Below, piece by piece: positions 9,596 to 21,218 of a DNA stretch of 64,000 bases. Each line of letters starts with the position of its first letter. The stretch's first letter is position 1. Origin of the DNA: Scatophagus argus (lineage: Eukaryota; Chordata; Actinopteri; Scatophagidae); contig NC_058513.1 in assembly GCF_020382885.2 (NCBI RefSeq), forward strand, positions 18,439,641-18,503,640, in the 5' to 3' direction. The notes beneath the pieces are model-generated. The model was given only the letters and a program-made list of their open reading frames with translations. It did not search any database and was not told where the DNA came from. Both the position numbers and the translations under genes were made by a program.

Positions 9596-12500
9596 ATGGC
9601 AGATAATATTGTAAGTATAACGGCAGGTTGTCCTGAAGGCAGTGAGCGGTCGACTCGGCTAACGTTAGATAGCTTGTTAGCCGAAGTCCGGAGTGATGAG
9701 GCAGCAGAATTAGCTTGGTAGCTAGCGTTTACTCTCTATTAGCAAAGAGTGACTGAGGCCTGTTTGGCTAACCGGCTAATCTTAGCCTTTTGGCTAGCAT
9801 CCTAATGAAAAGACTCATCGATAGCTAACAAGAAAGATACATAAGCGGCACCAATTCGGGGATAAGAATATCTGGAACGTTATTTAGCGGGCTTGTTTCA
9901 TTAGCCAAACATTAGCTAGACTGTGCTTGATGGATGTAATTGAAGCCAAGATGTTGTCGATTCACTTAAAGTAATGTTTGTTGACTGTGAATAAGCCCCC
10001 ACACTGTGACCGCTTTGGTTGACGTTGTTTGGTTTAAAATCAGTATCTTAATGGCCCAGTCCTATAGCTCTTTGTTGTTATGCACACACTCGTAAGCTAA
10101 CGTTAATCTTACTTTTCTGCACTGTCATCGTTGTCAAGCCACTGACACCGCTGTAAAGAGGGGGAGTAAGGGGGAGTAGTACTCCTGTTATGACTGACAG
10201 GTGTTTGGAAGGCATATTAAAGATGTATGAAGTCCACGTTATTTTTGTCTGCAAGTGGCTAACAATGGAGCTCACCATCCCAGCCATTTATGTTTTATGT
10301 CCTTTTTTCAGATCATCAGGGTACAATCCCCCGATGGGATGAAGAAAATTCCTTCTACTAAGAGGGAGACAGCTGCTGCTTTTTTAAAGAAGGTACCTTG
10401 TGTAAAACACTTTTAAAGTCATGGGTCATACTGTTAAATTCATGTATTTCTTTATCTTTTTAAACAACATAGGTAATAACACTGTTAAAACATCACAACT
10501 CTTAAGTGAGTTTTTATCACGCAAGTGCCAAAGAGATCAGTCCGTTGCTGTCACAAAGCACACTTGCGTTTCCCTGGGCTTTGGCTGTGTGACTCATTGT
10601 TCGTTTGTGTATGAAGCTGTGCAGAAAGCACCAGAGCAGGTCAGCCATGTGCTGTTCCCGTGGAGGTGTAGTGGATTCTTTACTTTGCTCGCTTGTCATC
10701 ACAGCTGCTTACCAGGTTGCAGTTTAGGAAATGTAAAATAAATAGACATTTACATTTGGACCCGAATTTGGATATGTTTGCCAGAAACTGACCTATTTTA
10801 GTTTTGCCTCATGTGACATCTGTTCAAGTGCATACAAAAATAATAATGTGTGGCTTTCAATCAGTGGATTTGAAAAACCTAAAATAGGATCATATTCCAG
10901 CAGGCCGTTAGCAGCAGAGCATTGCAGCAGCAGCTCATTAAAAATGTATGTATCCATGTTAAGGCAGGATTTTGGAGCCTGCAGATCAATCAGAGTATTT
11001 TTTTACTCCCTGCTGATTTGCAGCCAGCAATGAGTGGAATAGAAAACCACAATGCAGACGAGGCAGAGACAGTCTGCACCCCGCAGGTTGTGTTTCTGCA
11101 GCTGAGACAGAATAAAAGGAGCTCAAAGTCTGTCTTGTACAGTAGACAGTTCCACCCAGCATAGAGAAATACTGTCCATCTTGTTATGTGTAGCTTTAGA
11201 AAGATAATGATTTTATGCTTAGAGAACCTCATCGTAATATTACCAACATTGACTTAAATAAAAAACATGCAGTGCTAACCGTGAAGCCACTGCTGGATAT
11301 TTGATGACGGTCTGTTAGTTTGATGTCGCAGGGTCAGTGGAGCTGTCTTTTATTCCAAGATAATCACTCTTTTCTTATGTTAAAAGTTCACTAATGGCTT
11401 TTGAATTAAATGATGAAATACGCGCGTGTGACCAGCATCACACCGATTGTCTGTCTGATATGTGATGTGATGATAAAATGCTGTGGGGTTCTCTGTTGGC
11501 CAGAGTGCTCTTAATAGCTTAGTCTATCTCGCTGTGCGATGACCTTAAGAATCTTTGTGTTAATCTGCTTTACCCTTTACACATGCACCCTTTTCACTGG
11601 CACACGTTGGTCTAAAGTGTTTCCTGTGGATTCATCTTCTGAGACATCATGCACATGATTAGCTCAGACACATTGAAAACATTGTGTGCATTGATCATCT
11701 CAACAGCAGAAGCATTTCATGGTGTTGATAGTTAATTCTGATCACCACTCTGCATTATTTCTGTCTCAGGTAGCCAAAGAGTTTGGGTTCAATTCCAATG
11801 GCTTTTCTGTTTACCTGAACCGCAACAAGACCGGAGAGATCCTTTCCCAGAACAAAACTCTGAGCCTGCTTAAGATCAAGTGAGTAAAAGCAAACGACGT
11901 TGAGTTCTGTTACATCTGGATTTTACAACTCAGCCCTCATTCAAGTTGTGCTCCGTGAGCCCTTGAAAAAACAAGCCCGTAGTAACTTGAAAAATTTACT
12001 TAAATATTGAGATTAAGTGTGGCTGTTAGAGCATTTTGGAGTTACTTGGTGTAGTTCACAAAAAGAGCCAAAAGAAAACGTGTGTTTTTCAGAGAAAGCA
12101 GACTTGATGTAAACATGTTTAATTTTGTATAATTTAATCAGTTCAGTAGCAGTCACATGTCCATGTTTTGTCTGATCTCCCTTGCAGGCATGGCGACATG
12201 CTGTTTCTGTTCCCTTCTGGATCTTCTTCCTCCTCTGGGGAGGTGATGGACACAGCCACCCCACACTCGTCTTCATCACTACCATCCATCTCATCTTCGT
12301 CGTCCTCTTCTTCGTCCTCTATGATTCCGCGGTCCCTCTCAGCACCCCAGGTCCAGGAGGATGAGATCGATCAGTATCTGGCCAAGCAAGACGGCAAGAT
12401 CTACAGGAACAAAGATCCTCAGCTGTAAGAAACAGACCTACTGCAAACATCCAAATTAAATACAAATATCAGCTATGTGATGACTCTTCTCTTGACACAG

Positions 12501-15500
12501 ATGTCGCCATGGTGCCCTTGGAAAATGTGTGCACTGTGTACCATTAGAGGTAAAAGAGTTCATTCTTGCTTTTCCTTTAAACTAGGGAAGCTGTGATGTT
12601 TGCACCACTACTGTTGGACACGTGTATCCATTACTTATTGAAACTTTGGCTTCTTTTATTTTTGTCAGCCTTTTGATGAAGACTACCTGAATCACCTTGA
12701 CCCACCAGTGAAGCACATGTCATTCCACGCGTACCTTCGCAAGCTGACCGGTGGAGCTGATAAGTGAGAAGTTGTTTTTGGTTTTTCAGCTGGAAATCCA
12801 CTATTTCTGGTCACATTCTCACACTCTTTTGATGTCCTGCAGAGGGAAGTTTGCAGCTCTGGAGAACATAAGCTGTAAGATCAAGTCGGGCTGTGAGGGC
12901 CACCCTCCCTGGCCGGACGGGATCTGCACCAAGTGCCAGCCGAGTGCCATCACGCTCAGCAGACAGGTATGTGGCCTGTATGCTTTCAGGGTGCAGTGTT
13001 GCAGGTGATGACCATAATTACAAACAAGAATCAGCCAGGAGTCTGGGTTTCTGGTGCAGGATTATGTTAAATATTCCTGTGAGTTTGTAATTATTCAGCA
13101 GGCGACAATAGCTAACAGCAATGTTGTTTTCTTTAGTTACTGTGGAGGGTTAAAACCAAAGGAAATGTTTGAATGAGGCACAGTTGTCTTGTAGACGTTC
13201 ACCTGGTGTGTGTTACTGGTCTTCATTGCTTTCAAACCACTGGCCAACAGTACTGGTGTGAATATGTGTTGTACAATTGATCAAAGGTTTGTGTGCGTGT
13301 GTGAAAACACTAATTTTTCTCCCTACCAAATGATTGGAATTGCTCTGTTTATCAAGGACTTTAATCCAAAGCTCTTTACTGTCTGCCTTTCAGTCACACA
13401 CACACCCCACACACACCGATGGTAGTGAGCTACCATACAAGGAATAATCCCCCAGACAGGACAAGCAGAGGATCGAGCTGCCAACCTTTTGACAAACCTC
13501 AACTTGTGTCTGAAAACACTCGTTCTTCTCTTAGAAATACAGACACGTGGACAACATCATGTTTGAGAACCACACCATTGCTGACCGCTTCCTGGACTTC
13601 TGGAGGAAGACGGGCAGTCAGAGGATGGGATACTTGTATGGCAGGTTCACTGAGCACAAAGACATCCCGCTGGGCATCAGAGCTGAGGTGGCTGCCATCT
13701 ACGAGCCGCCGCAGGTGAGCAAGTCCTTCTGAAGTGCCTGCTGCAGCTGCTCCAGCAAACATGTTTGATCGATTTCCTTGCTACAGTGTGTTTACTACAC
13801 TGTAATTTGTCTGTCTATCAGTGAGTCATGCTGCCCATTAACTTTATAGTAGCTCTTTGTTTTAATTTAATCGAGACTCTTGTGTTTCAGAATGCCACTC
13901 AGAACAGCCTGGAACTGATGGACGATCCTAAAGCTGCAGCTGTGGACGAAATTGCTGCTAAACTGGGCCTCTGCAAGGTTGGCCTTCATGTCTTGCTTGC
14001 TCTGGGTGACACTCCCACTTAGTTTCACACAAAGTGTATGCAGCAGCGCAACAAGTTTTGTAAAGTGAATCCGTGCTTCTTTGTCAAGGTGTTCCTGCAG
14101 TCTCGTCATTAAAGCGTTTGGCTCCTGAGTCGATTTCTGTTCATCAAACTGAGCTTTTTATCAAAACAAACTGCTTCACATTGGCCTGTTAAACATGACA
14201 AACTTGTTTCCCTTGATGAACCAGGTTTAAATTTGTTTATTGCACAAGTCTATCACTTGCTGCCAGTATCATTTGTTTGGCCGTTTTAAAATATATTAAG
14301 CTTTGTTTTCATTGTGTGGGGTACAGGTACAAAGCCAGTGAAATTAAGTTAGAAGCAGCAGTTCAGTAAAATGCTTTGAAAATGATTTAAACAACATATT
14401 GATAATCAAAATAGTTGCAGACTGATAAACAGAATGTCTGGTTCCCCAGGTGGGCTGGATCTTCACTGACCTGGTCTCTGAGGATACGAGGATAGGCACT
14501 GTCCGCTACACGAGGAACAAGGTGAGGACGCAGCTCACGCGCACATGACCTCTTCATCATTTTAACCTGCTGCTTTCAGCCAAGATTTCTCATTGTCCTC
14601 ACTTCTGTTAGGACTCGTACTACCTGAGCGCAGAGGAGTGCATCACAGCGGGATACTTCCAGAACCTTCACTCAAACCCCTGCAGACTCTCTCGAGACGG
14701 ACATTTTGGCTCTAAATTTGTGACCGTGGTGGCAACAGGTGTGTTTTCAGACTGTACAGAGAGCCAGTAGAGCTGAGAAACTTCCTGGTGAGAGGTGAAA
14801 ATTACACCATGAATTTCTGTGAAGTGTGTCTAAGCATTGTCTGTTTTATTACTTTTATCCCTTTAATGTACGTACGTGGTAGATGTGGTCATTTTGAGGC
14901 TGGTGTAGTCCAAGCCACATGCTCTGAGGCTCTGACTGGTCTGTGGGATGGAGGCCAACTGTTTTCCCTTCCTTCTGTGGCAACCACATAAGACCTCTGA
15001 ATAATATTTGTTCCAGATAAGCACAATACAAAGCAGCGACCTCATCCCTGTCACTTACTTTGATGAGGCACTGGAGGCCAAAGCTGAGCTCATGGCCACA
15101 CATCTGACGCCAGCTGGGGCGAAGTCCATCTGTTTTACTTTCACTTGAGTAAAGATGTCGTCTGTTTGCAAATGACTTGCATGTGTAAAGCTGGAGAGCC
15201 TTGGGACATAATAACACGCTGACATAATAATAGCTTAATAAGTGGAGATGTACTCTCACATGTTCTCTTTAACAAGAAGCAGAGGTTGGACTCTGTTAGT
15301 TAAGCAGCCCCTCAGTATTTTTAAAAAATAAAGTAACAAAGCTTTTAGTAAGAGTAAGTAAGTAACAGAGTTACTGGAAGTACTGTGAAAGTCACATTGA
15401 CATGTTTGTCCATCTGTGTCCTCTGTATGCAGGTGGTCCAGATAACCAGGTGCACTTTGAAGGATATCAGGTGTCCAATCAGTGCATGGCTTTGGTGAGA

Positions 15501-17330
15501 GACGAGTGCCTCCTGCCCTGCAAAGATGCTCCCGAGCTGGGATTCGCTAAGGAGTCGAGCCCTGAGCAGTACGTACCTGATGTCTTCTATAAGGTGAGAC
15601 TCCGTACGTGTCGCAGTAACACATGTTGAACTGGAGCGATCCATCATATACAGAGGTTTTCAGGTTTCAGTCACTGAGCAGAATAATGACATGCAGAGCT
15701 ACAATGAGTTGGCTCATCCAGGTTTTAGTTTGGTTCTGATCCTGCTGTTTTTTCCTCTTTTCATCCATAAGGACAAAGACAAATTTGGAAATGATGTCAC
15801 GTTCCTGGCCCGGCCTCTCCCTGTGGAGTACCTCATCATAGATGTGAGTTAGACGTGTCATTACAGATCTTCTGAACGCAGCATCAAGTCTTAATAAAAC
15901 GCTGTCCTGCTGCTGCCTTTGTGTATGATGTTCCTGTGTTTTTTTCTTACTGCAGATAACTACCACTTTTCCAAAAGACCCTCAGTACACCTTCTGCTCC
16001 ACACAACGTTTCCCCATTGAGAACCGTGATATTCTGGGAGAGACACAAGTAAGTAGTTTCCACATAAACTTTGATTTTTCCAAGGGGAAGTGATTTCATA
16101 CAGTTTCTTCTTAAATATACCTGCTTCCATTCCTACAGTACAGAGTTGTTCTGTTTACTGTGAGTAACGTGTTCACTTCATGTTTTGGAGAAAGGTGGTG
16201 GTGTTTTGCTCGTCAGACCACTTGAACCTTTACCTCGGCCTGTATTTCACCTCGACATGAGCAGTCACTGTCAGTGCCGGACAGAATTATTGGGACCTTT
16301 GGATTCCATGACCACCAGAGGTCAGAAGAACGTTGACGTCTTGTTTTTTTGTTGTTTGCAGAATTTCCACAGTTTAGCGACGTATTTGTCCCAGTGCACC
16401 TCCACGGCATTCCTGGACATCGTGTCAGACTTCCATCTGCTCCTCTTCCTCGTCACCAACGACGTCATGCCTCTGAGAGTAAGACAGCTCCTCAAATCTT
16501 TCTCTATTCCAGCTTCCCGATTGTTTCCCAGCTGTGCTGCAGAATAGAATTTTCCAGTCTGGAAGTGGTTACTGGTGTGAGGATGTTTTCACTCAGAGCT
16601 TTTATTCATGCTGACAGATTTTTTTAACTGGCCTGTGGCCCAGCATGACGATCAAAGCAAAAATGTTTTTCTGTGTTGGGATAATAATGAACTGCTTGAT
16701 CAGATTTGTCTTTGATAAAATCCAGACTTTGAAAACCACGAGCCACGAGGGGTCAGTTTCCTCAATCTGTCCGTGTCTCGAGGATGGATCAGAGTGTGTG
16801 TTTGTTTCTGCAGGACAGCATCGGCTTGCTACTCGATGCGGTGAGGACTTCTAATGAGGATCTGGCGCAGACCTGGAAGAAGTCGGAGCAGTGGGCCACC
16901 ATCGAGCAGCTGTGCAGTAAGTCGCAGCTGATCACAGTGGGCACGATGGCGCACTCTGACTCGGTTTTGCCTGCCTGCTCTCAGTTTGTCTTGTGCACTA
17001 GAGTTGGAATGATTGGTTGATAAATTGATTGACAGAAAGTAATTTGATAATTTCACTGATGTGAAATGTGTTTAAAGGCATAATATGCTGCAGTTTTTAG
17101 TTGGTGTTTTAAGCAATTCACCATCACCAAACCAGCTCATATCCCGTCATCTGTTTCCTGTCCTTCCAGGTACCGTTGGCGGGCAGCCCTCCAGCTCTCT
17201 GGGTTATGGGGCGATGGGTGGCCCCTCAGTCCCCGCCTCCTCCTCAGCCATGTGGTCCTGCCTTCACTGCACCTTCATGAACCAGCCCGGCACAGAGCAC
17301 TGTGAAATGTGCAGCCTGCCCCGTAGTTAA
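9596..17330 (+). CDS. nploc4: NPL4 homolog, ubiquitin-recognition factor of p97/VCP
   Basis: There are 17 exons: 9596-9610, 10312-10392, 11770-11879, 12188-12424, 12501-12549, 12669-12763, 12843-12966, 13535-13714, 13891-13977, 14450-14521, 14612-14738, 15433-15593, 15772-15843, 15956-16048, 16362-16478, 16814-16916 and 17170-17330. All phases agree and give 627 residues (human 608). In order the protein has an N-terminal ubiquitin-like domain (about 1-80), a Ser-rich linker, the NPL4 zinc-finger region (Cys/His residues in [12 protein letters not shown] and [16 protein letters not shown]), the MPN-like central domain, and a C-terminal NZF finger ([10 protein letters not shown]...CEMCSLPRS) that binds ubiquitin. 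With UFD1 it recruits p97 to ubiquitylated substrates in ER-associated degradation and chromatin extraction. The first exon codes only MADNI. The linker in exon 4 is longer than in mammals because of a serine tract. No lesion was seen. Confidence 0.96.
9655..9925. other. nploc4: Cluster of GCTAAC/GTTAGC-type motifs in nploc4 intron 1
   Basis: About ten copies of TTAGC, GCTAAC or GCTAGC lie in 270 bp directly after the nploc4 first exon. Similar but smaller clusters occur at the starts of oxld1 and cep131. Confidence 0.7.
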
Positions 17331-20157
17331 ACCCCCCACCCCCCCATGGCCCTGATCTTATCCCGCCCAGCCAATGACATCACTGCACCAGGACCAGCTG
17401 CGAGATTTTGGATGCCCTTTTGGTTTTCTTTCGCCTCTGTCCTCTCATCTCACAGTGTGAAAGAGATGCACTCGTTTACATCAGATTTAAAGAGTAAATA
17501 AAATGAATCCAGACTGTTTTTTTCTCTCCCTCCTCACGGCAGCTCTCGTGAGTGTCGGGCTTCGTTTAGCACTTTTGGCTGAGGCCCTTTTCCCTCGACC
17601 CACAGAGTAATGGCCCCTCAGATAAATCCTGCTGTGACTCAGGACGACAGCAAAGACTCTCACATCAGTGCCCCTCTCACTCTCACAACGTCTTCTGGAA
17701 AATCTCGCTGTGTATGACACTGTTATTTAAGTCTTTTTGTTTCTTTTTTTTTTAAATCTGATTGTAGCGGTAAAATTTGAATCTTCAGCATGGATTCTTC
17801 GCAGTCAGGTGTTAAAAGGTCTGTTTGACAAGGCCCTTAAAGTACAATCATCGGTCAAAGCTCAGACCTGAAAACTCTTTAGAGCTGTAGAGTAATTCCA
17901 GTTCAGTAGAGAGTTTATATTTTCAGTATTAAATTACTTTAAAAATAAGCCCTGAAAAGACATACACAAAAAGCTGTTCACGCCCAACGTTTTGTGTGCT
18001 GATGGTGATTTCTAGCATCTGGACTGATGTCATACCAACTTCTCGTGGTTCCTAAAGATCTTTTTGCTGGTTTGTTGTAGCCTCTGGATTTGGTGGATTG
18101 AAGACAAGAAGGCATAATATGTAGCTTATTTTATCAGCTGTATATTCTGTTTCTGATAAAACGCCATCCATCGCCCTGATTGTCGTTACTGACTCGCACT
18201 GTATTAGCCGTGAGGTGCTTCTAGAAACAACTGGTGCTCTGTCACTCCCTACCTGTGCTTCTTTTCAGACCATGTGCTTCTCTGCTGATGGGGCCCCTCT
18301 CGGTTTTTTCCATCGCTCAGCCTTCAAAAGACTTTGCAGGGGTCGCAGGTCAGCAGGGGAGTAAAAGATGCCTTGTCCCATCTGATGTCTGTGCTGGAGG
18401 TCGAGCAGTGTTTAAGAAAACCTCGTCTGTGTTTGCACATTCTCTGTGCTTTCAAGCAAAAGGCCTGAGCTTCTTCCTGCTTGAGGCGAGGAAGATGTTC
18501 AGCACACAAGTTCAGACTGATGTTTTCTGCTTTCTCGGCCTGCAGTTCTCAGCAGTGTAGCAGGTTGGGCTGCAACTAACGATTCATTATCAGTGAATCT
18601 GATGATTATTTTCTTGATTAATTGTTTCATCTGTAACATGTCACAGATTTCTCATCACAGTTTCCCAGGGCCCAAATTGCCTCCTTGGTCAAACTAATAG
18701 TCCAAAACCTGAAGGCTCTTCACAGATGACAAAGAAGCCAGCAAATGTTTCAAATTTGTGCTTTAAAAACAACTGAAATGATTACTCCATTATCAAAATA
18801 TTTGGCAGCTGATTTTATTTCAATCCGACTAATCATTGCTGCTCCAGCAGCTGTGCTCCAAAGCAACGTGAAAAGCACTTAAGTCCCCTTATGGCACTAA
18901 AAAGAGAAACATCTTCTTGTTTCCCTCCAGTTGTATTCGGCTTACAAACAGTTCATGCTTCTCTGCAGAGGTGGATGAAATTCAGTTTGTGGTGCTAAGA
19001 GCATTAAAATGCGAGATTTTAAAATTCAACAGTCAGTAGTTTTCAGTTAATCTCAGAAACATCTTAAACCTGTACAAACAAAAACACTAAACCTCCATAT
19101 ACAGACAGCGCAGTGCTACATGAGGAAATCATTTTATTTCCAGTAACTTCAGTGGATTAACCCTTTAGCACATTAGTCAGCAATGGACATACTGGGGTCG
19201 TTGGTTAAAATTCTCTTTTTTGTTTGTTTCAGCCATGTGACTAACAACGGGACCAAATCTTCACTGAAGTCATGAAGGATCAGTTGTGGTTGCGCGTCGT
19301 TAACATGTCGACATGTGGCAGCAAAATGTTACTCTGAGCTGCTCCACCCAACATGCTGCTAACAGTGTTAACACGCAGCCATTCAGCTAAATACACCATC
19401 ACCTGTAGTCCAGATGGAGGGCGTCTCACTCATGGTACGAAACGGCCAGTGCAGCACTGAAGCTAACAGACGCACCACAGTTGACGTGTGCAACCAAAAT
19501 GGTCTTTCATGACTTGAATTCATTTTTCATATAAAATTGGGGAATTGGCTTCAACTAATTTGAAAATGAGTGTTACAAAAGGAAGTGACTGATGCTAACA
19601 AAAAAGCTAACAATTCCTCCTAATCCTGATTTATTGTTATTATTTTTTTTTTTTTTTAGTTTTTTCATCCTAAATTTGTGCACTGTTACATGAAAAGGGT
19701 TTTCCAGCTGGTGGTCAAACTGAATCCCGTTGCTTTCGTGGGGAAACGGGCCTCTTCAGAGGGCGGGTCGCGGGTGGTGGGCTGCAGATTTGCTATTTAT
19801 GAGACGTGTGCTTCTTCCTAAGAGCTTGACTGTAATTCCATTCATGAAGTGAGAATATATTTTTAGTTGTAGATGAATTTAAAAATGCTTGAAAAAAAAA
19901 ATAATTTTTTGTTTTCTTTTTGCCTGGTGATATCACTTCCCCCCCCCAACCCGACCCTCGTGTGGATCCTCAAGAGCGATTTATCTGATGTCATGCTAAG
20001 GGACGGCAGTGACCTTTTCCTTTTGTATTGATCCAAGGGCCGTTTGCTGAGCAAGCATGCTCTTGGAGTTACAGCCGGCCCTCACTTTCCACTGAACTGA
20101 CTGAGGGCCCTGAAAGTTGTATGCTGTTGATCTGGATTTGAAACAAAACAAAATAAA
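17331..20157 (+). other. nploc4: nploc4 3' UTR and downstream, alternative poly(A) signals
   Basis: AATAAA at 17497-17502 could give a short 3' UTR of about 170 nt, and AATAAA at 20152-20157 a long one of about 2.8 kb. The interval contains a MITE (18566-18848) and no supported coding sequence; the open frame at 18234-18560 has no recognisable features. Confidence 0.5.
18566..18848. mobile_element. Diverged non-autonomous hAT-like MITE
   Basis: The left end GGGCTGCAACTAACGATT and right end ACTAATCATTGCTGCTCC are imperfect terminal inverted repeats. The interior ('TTTCCCAGGGCCC', 'AATAGTCCAAAACC', 'GCCAGCAAATGTTT') matches a very common fish element as I remember it. No transposase is present. 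It sits in the long nploc4 3' UTR. Confidence 0.75.
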
Positions 20158-20284
20158 AAACAAACAAAAAAACCAAAGAATTTCTGTTGCAGATGTTGAT
20201 GTCTTTGTTTGATGACTGTCTGCTTAGATTAAATCAGAAAGGTCCTGACTGATGACACGAGAGCTTCTCAGAAGTGAAGCCAAA

Positions 20285-20425
20285 ACATCTGGACGCCCCC
20301 TGGTGGCTGGCTGCAGTACAGAAACTCCTCCCCGTCCATGTTAGCAGATGGGACGCTGACACTCACAGTACACGTCACTCCACTTCCTCCCACTGACTTG
20401 TGTGGTGGGAGGAAGTGGAGCCCAG
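20285..20425. repeat. Interspersed repeat fragment with CTCF-like site and hairpin
   Basis: 'CCCCTGGTGGCTGGCTGCAG' (20297-20316) and 'CCATGTTAGCAGATGGGAC' (20336-20354) are strings I associate with a widespread fish repeat. On the minus strand 20292-20306 reads CCACCAGGGGGCGTC, 14 of 15 positions of the CTCF core consensus. Confidence 0.5.
20378..20420. repeat. Perfect 16-bp inverted repeat with 11-nt loop
   Basis: The left arm CTCCACTTCCTCCCAC (20378-20393) is the exact reverse complement of the right arm GTGGGAGGAAGTGGAG (20405-20420). It lies downstream of the distal nploc4 polyadenylation signal, inside or at the edge of a repeat. Confidence 0.9.
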
Positions 20426-20558
20426 TCGTCCATCTTTACATGTCAGTGGTTCAGATATTCAAATCATTTTGAGTTCTCATTTGTTGTACATTTATTTACA
20501 ATGAGCACGGACAACTTAAAAATTATAGAATTCTCTATTTTAGTTCTAACCACTGCTG

Positions 20559-20740
20559 GACTATATGACCAAAAGTATTTGGACACTTGTTTTAGAGCTG
20601 TTTTTCATTAACAATTCATAGTTTCATAGTATTCATAGTTTTCAAAAGGGGAAAACTTCAGTGGTATTTCAGACAAAAGTGTGTTTTGAGGAGTTTGGCG
20701 AGGGCCCTTCTCAACATGACAGTTACCACCTGTCCAATAT
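20559..20740. mobile_element. Tc1/mariner-like remnant, tentative
   Basis: 'TATATGACCAAAAGTATTTG' (20562-20581) resembles the 'TATATGGACAAAAGTATTGG' string common in fish Tc1-type elements. A later 'TTCTCAACATGACAG' resembles part of the transposase region. It is heavily decayed and has no open frame. Identification is from memory of the repeat type. Confidence 0.4.
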
Positions 20741-21172
20741 CAAATTTTTGAGGCTGATACTCATTGACATCTCCCTGGTTTTCGCCATCCCGTCCACTTC
20801 AGTCAAAATATGCTTAAGTGCAAGTGTCCATGTAGTTCAACATTGTTAACATCGTCTGCACTTCATATGCATTTTCATTTTCTTTGCTCGTTCTGTCTCG
20901 TTAAATGTTGGTTATAAACTGCCAGCTGGGAATTAAGGAAGACCTTGATGGAAAACAGCAACTGCAGGTCGGCCCTCGGCAGGGCTTGACTTTGAAGTGA
21001 AATCCTGATATATGATGCTCAGATGGGAGTGGGAGCTCGGGACCCTCCCTCCTCTGCACATGAAGACAGTTTTTGTCCTCACCACATTGCTTGACTGTCA
21101 CCGCAGGTACGTTTCCTACTTTAACTCTTGAGTTGGGGCTTTATACTTCATTTTGGGTGCAGTTCACAGCAA

Positions 21173-21178
<6 letters not shown>

Positions 21179-21206
<28 letters not shown>
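21179..21206 (+). repeat. (GT)14 microsatellite
   Basis: Fourteen uninterrupted GT units end 11 nt before a putative 3' splice site (AG at 21216-21217) and 13 nt before the start codon of the next gene. Confidence 0.95.
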
Positions 21207-21209
<3 letters not shown>

Positions 21210-21218
21210 AGGTTAAGG

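Noticed and set aside
15345-15647. Minus-strand open frame over an nploc4 exon
   Set aside because: It overlaps the NPL4 exon 15433-15593, which is certain on the + strand.
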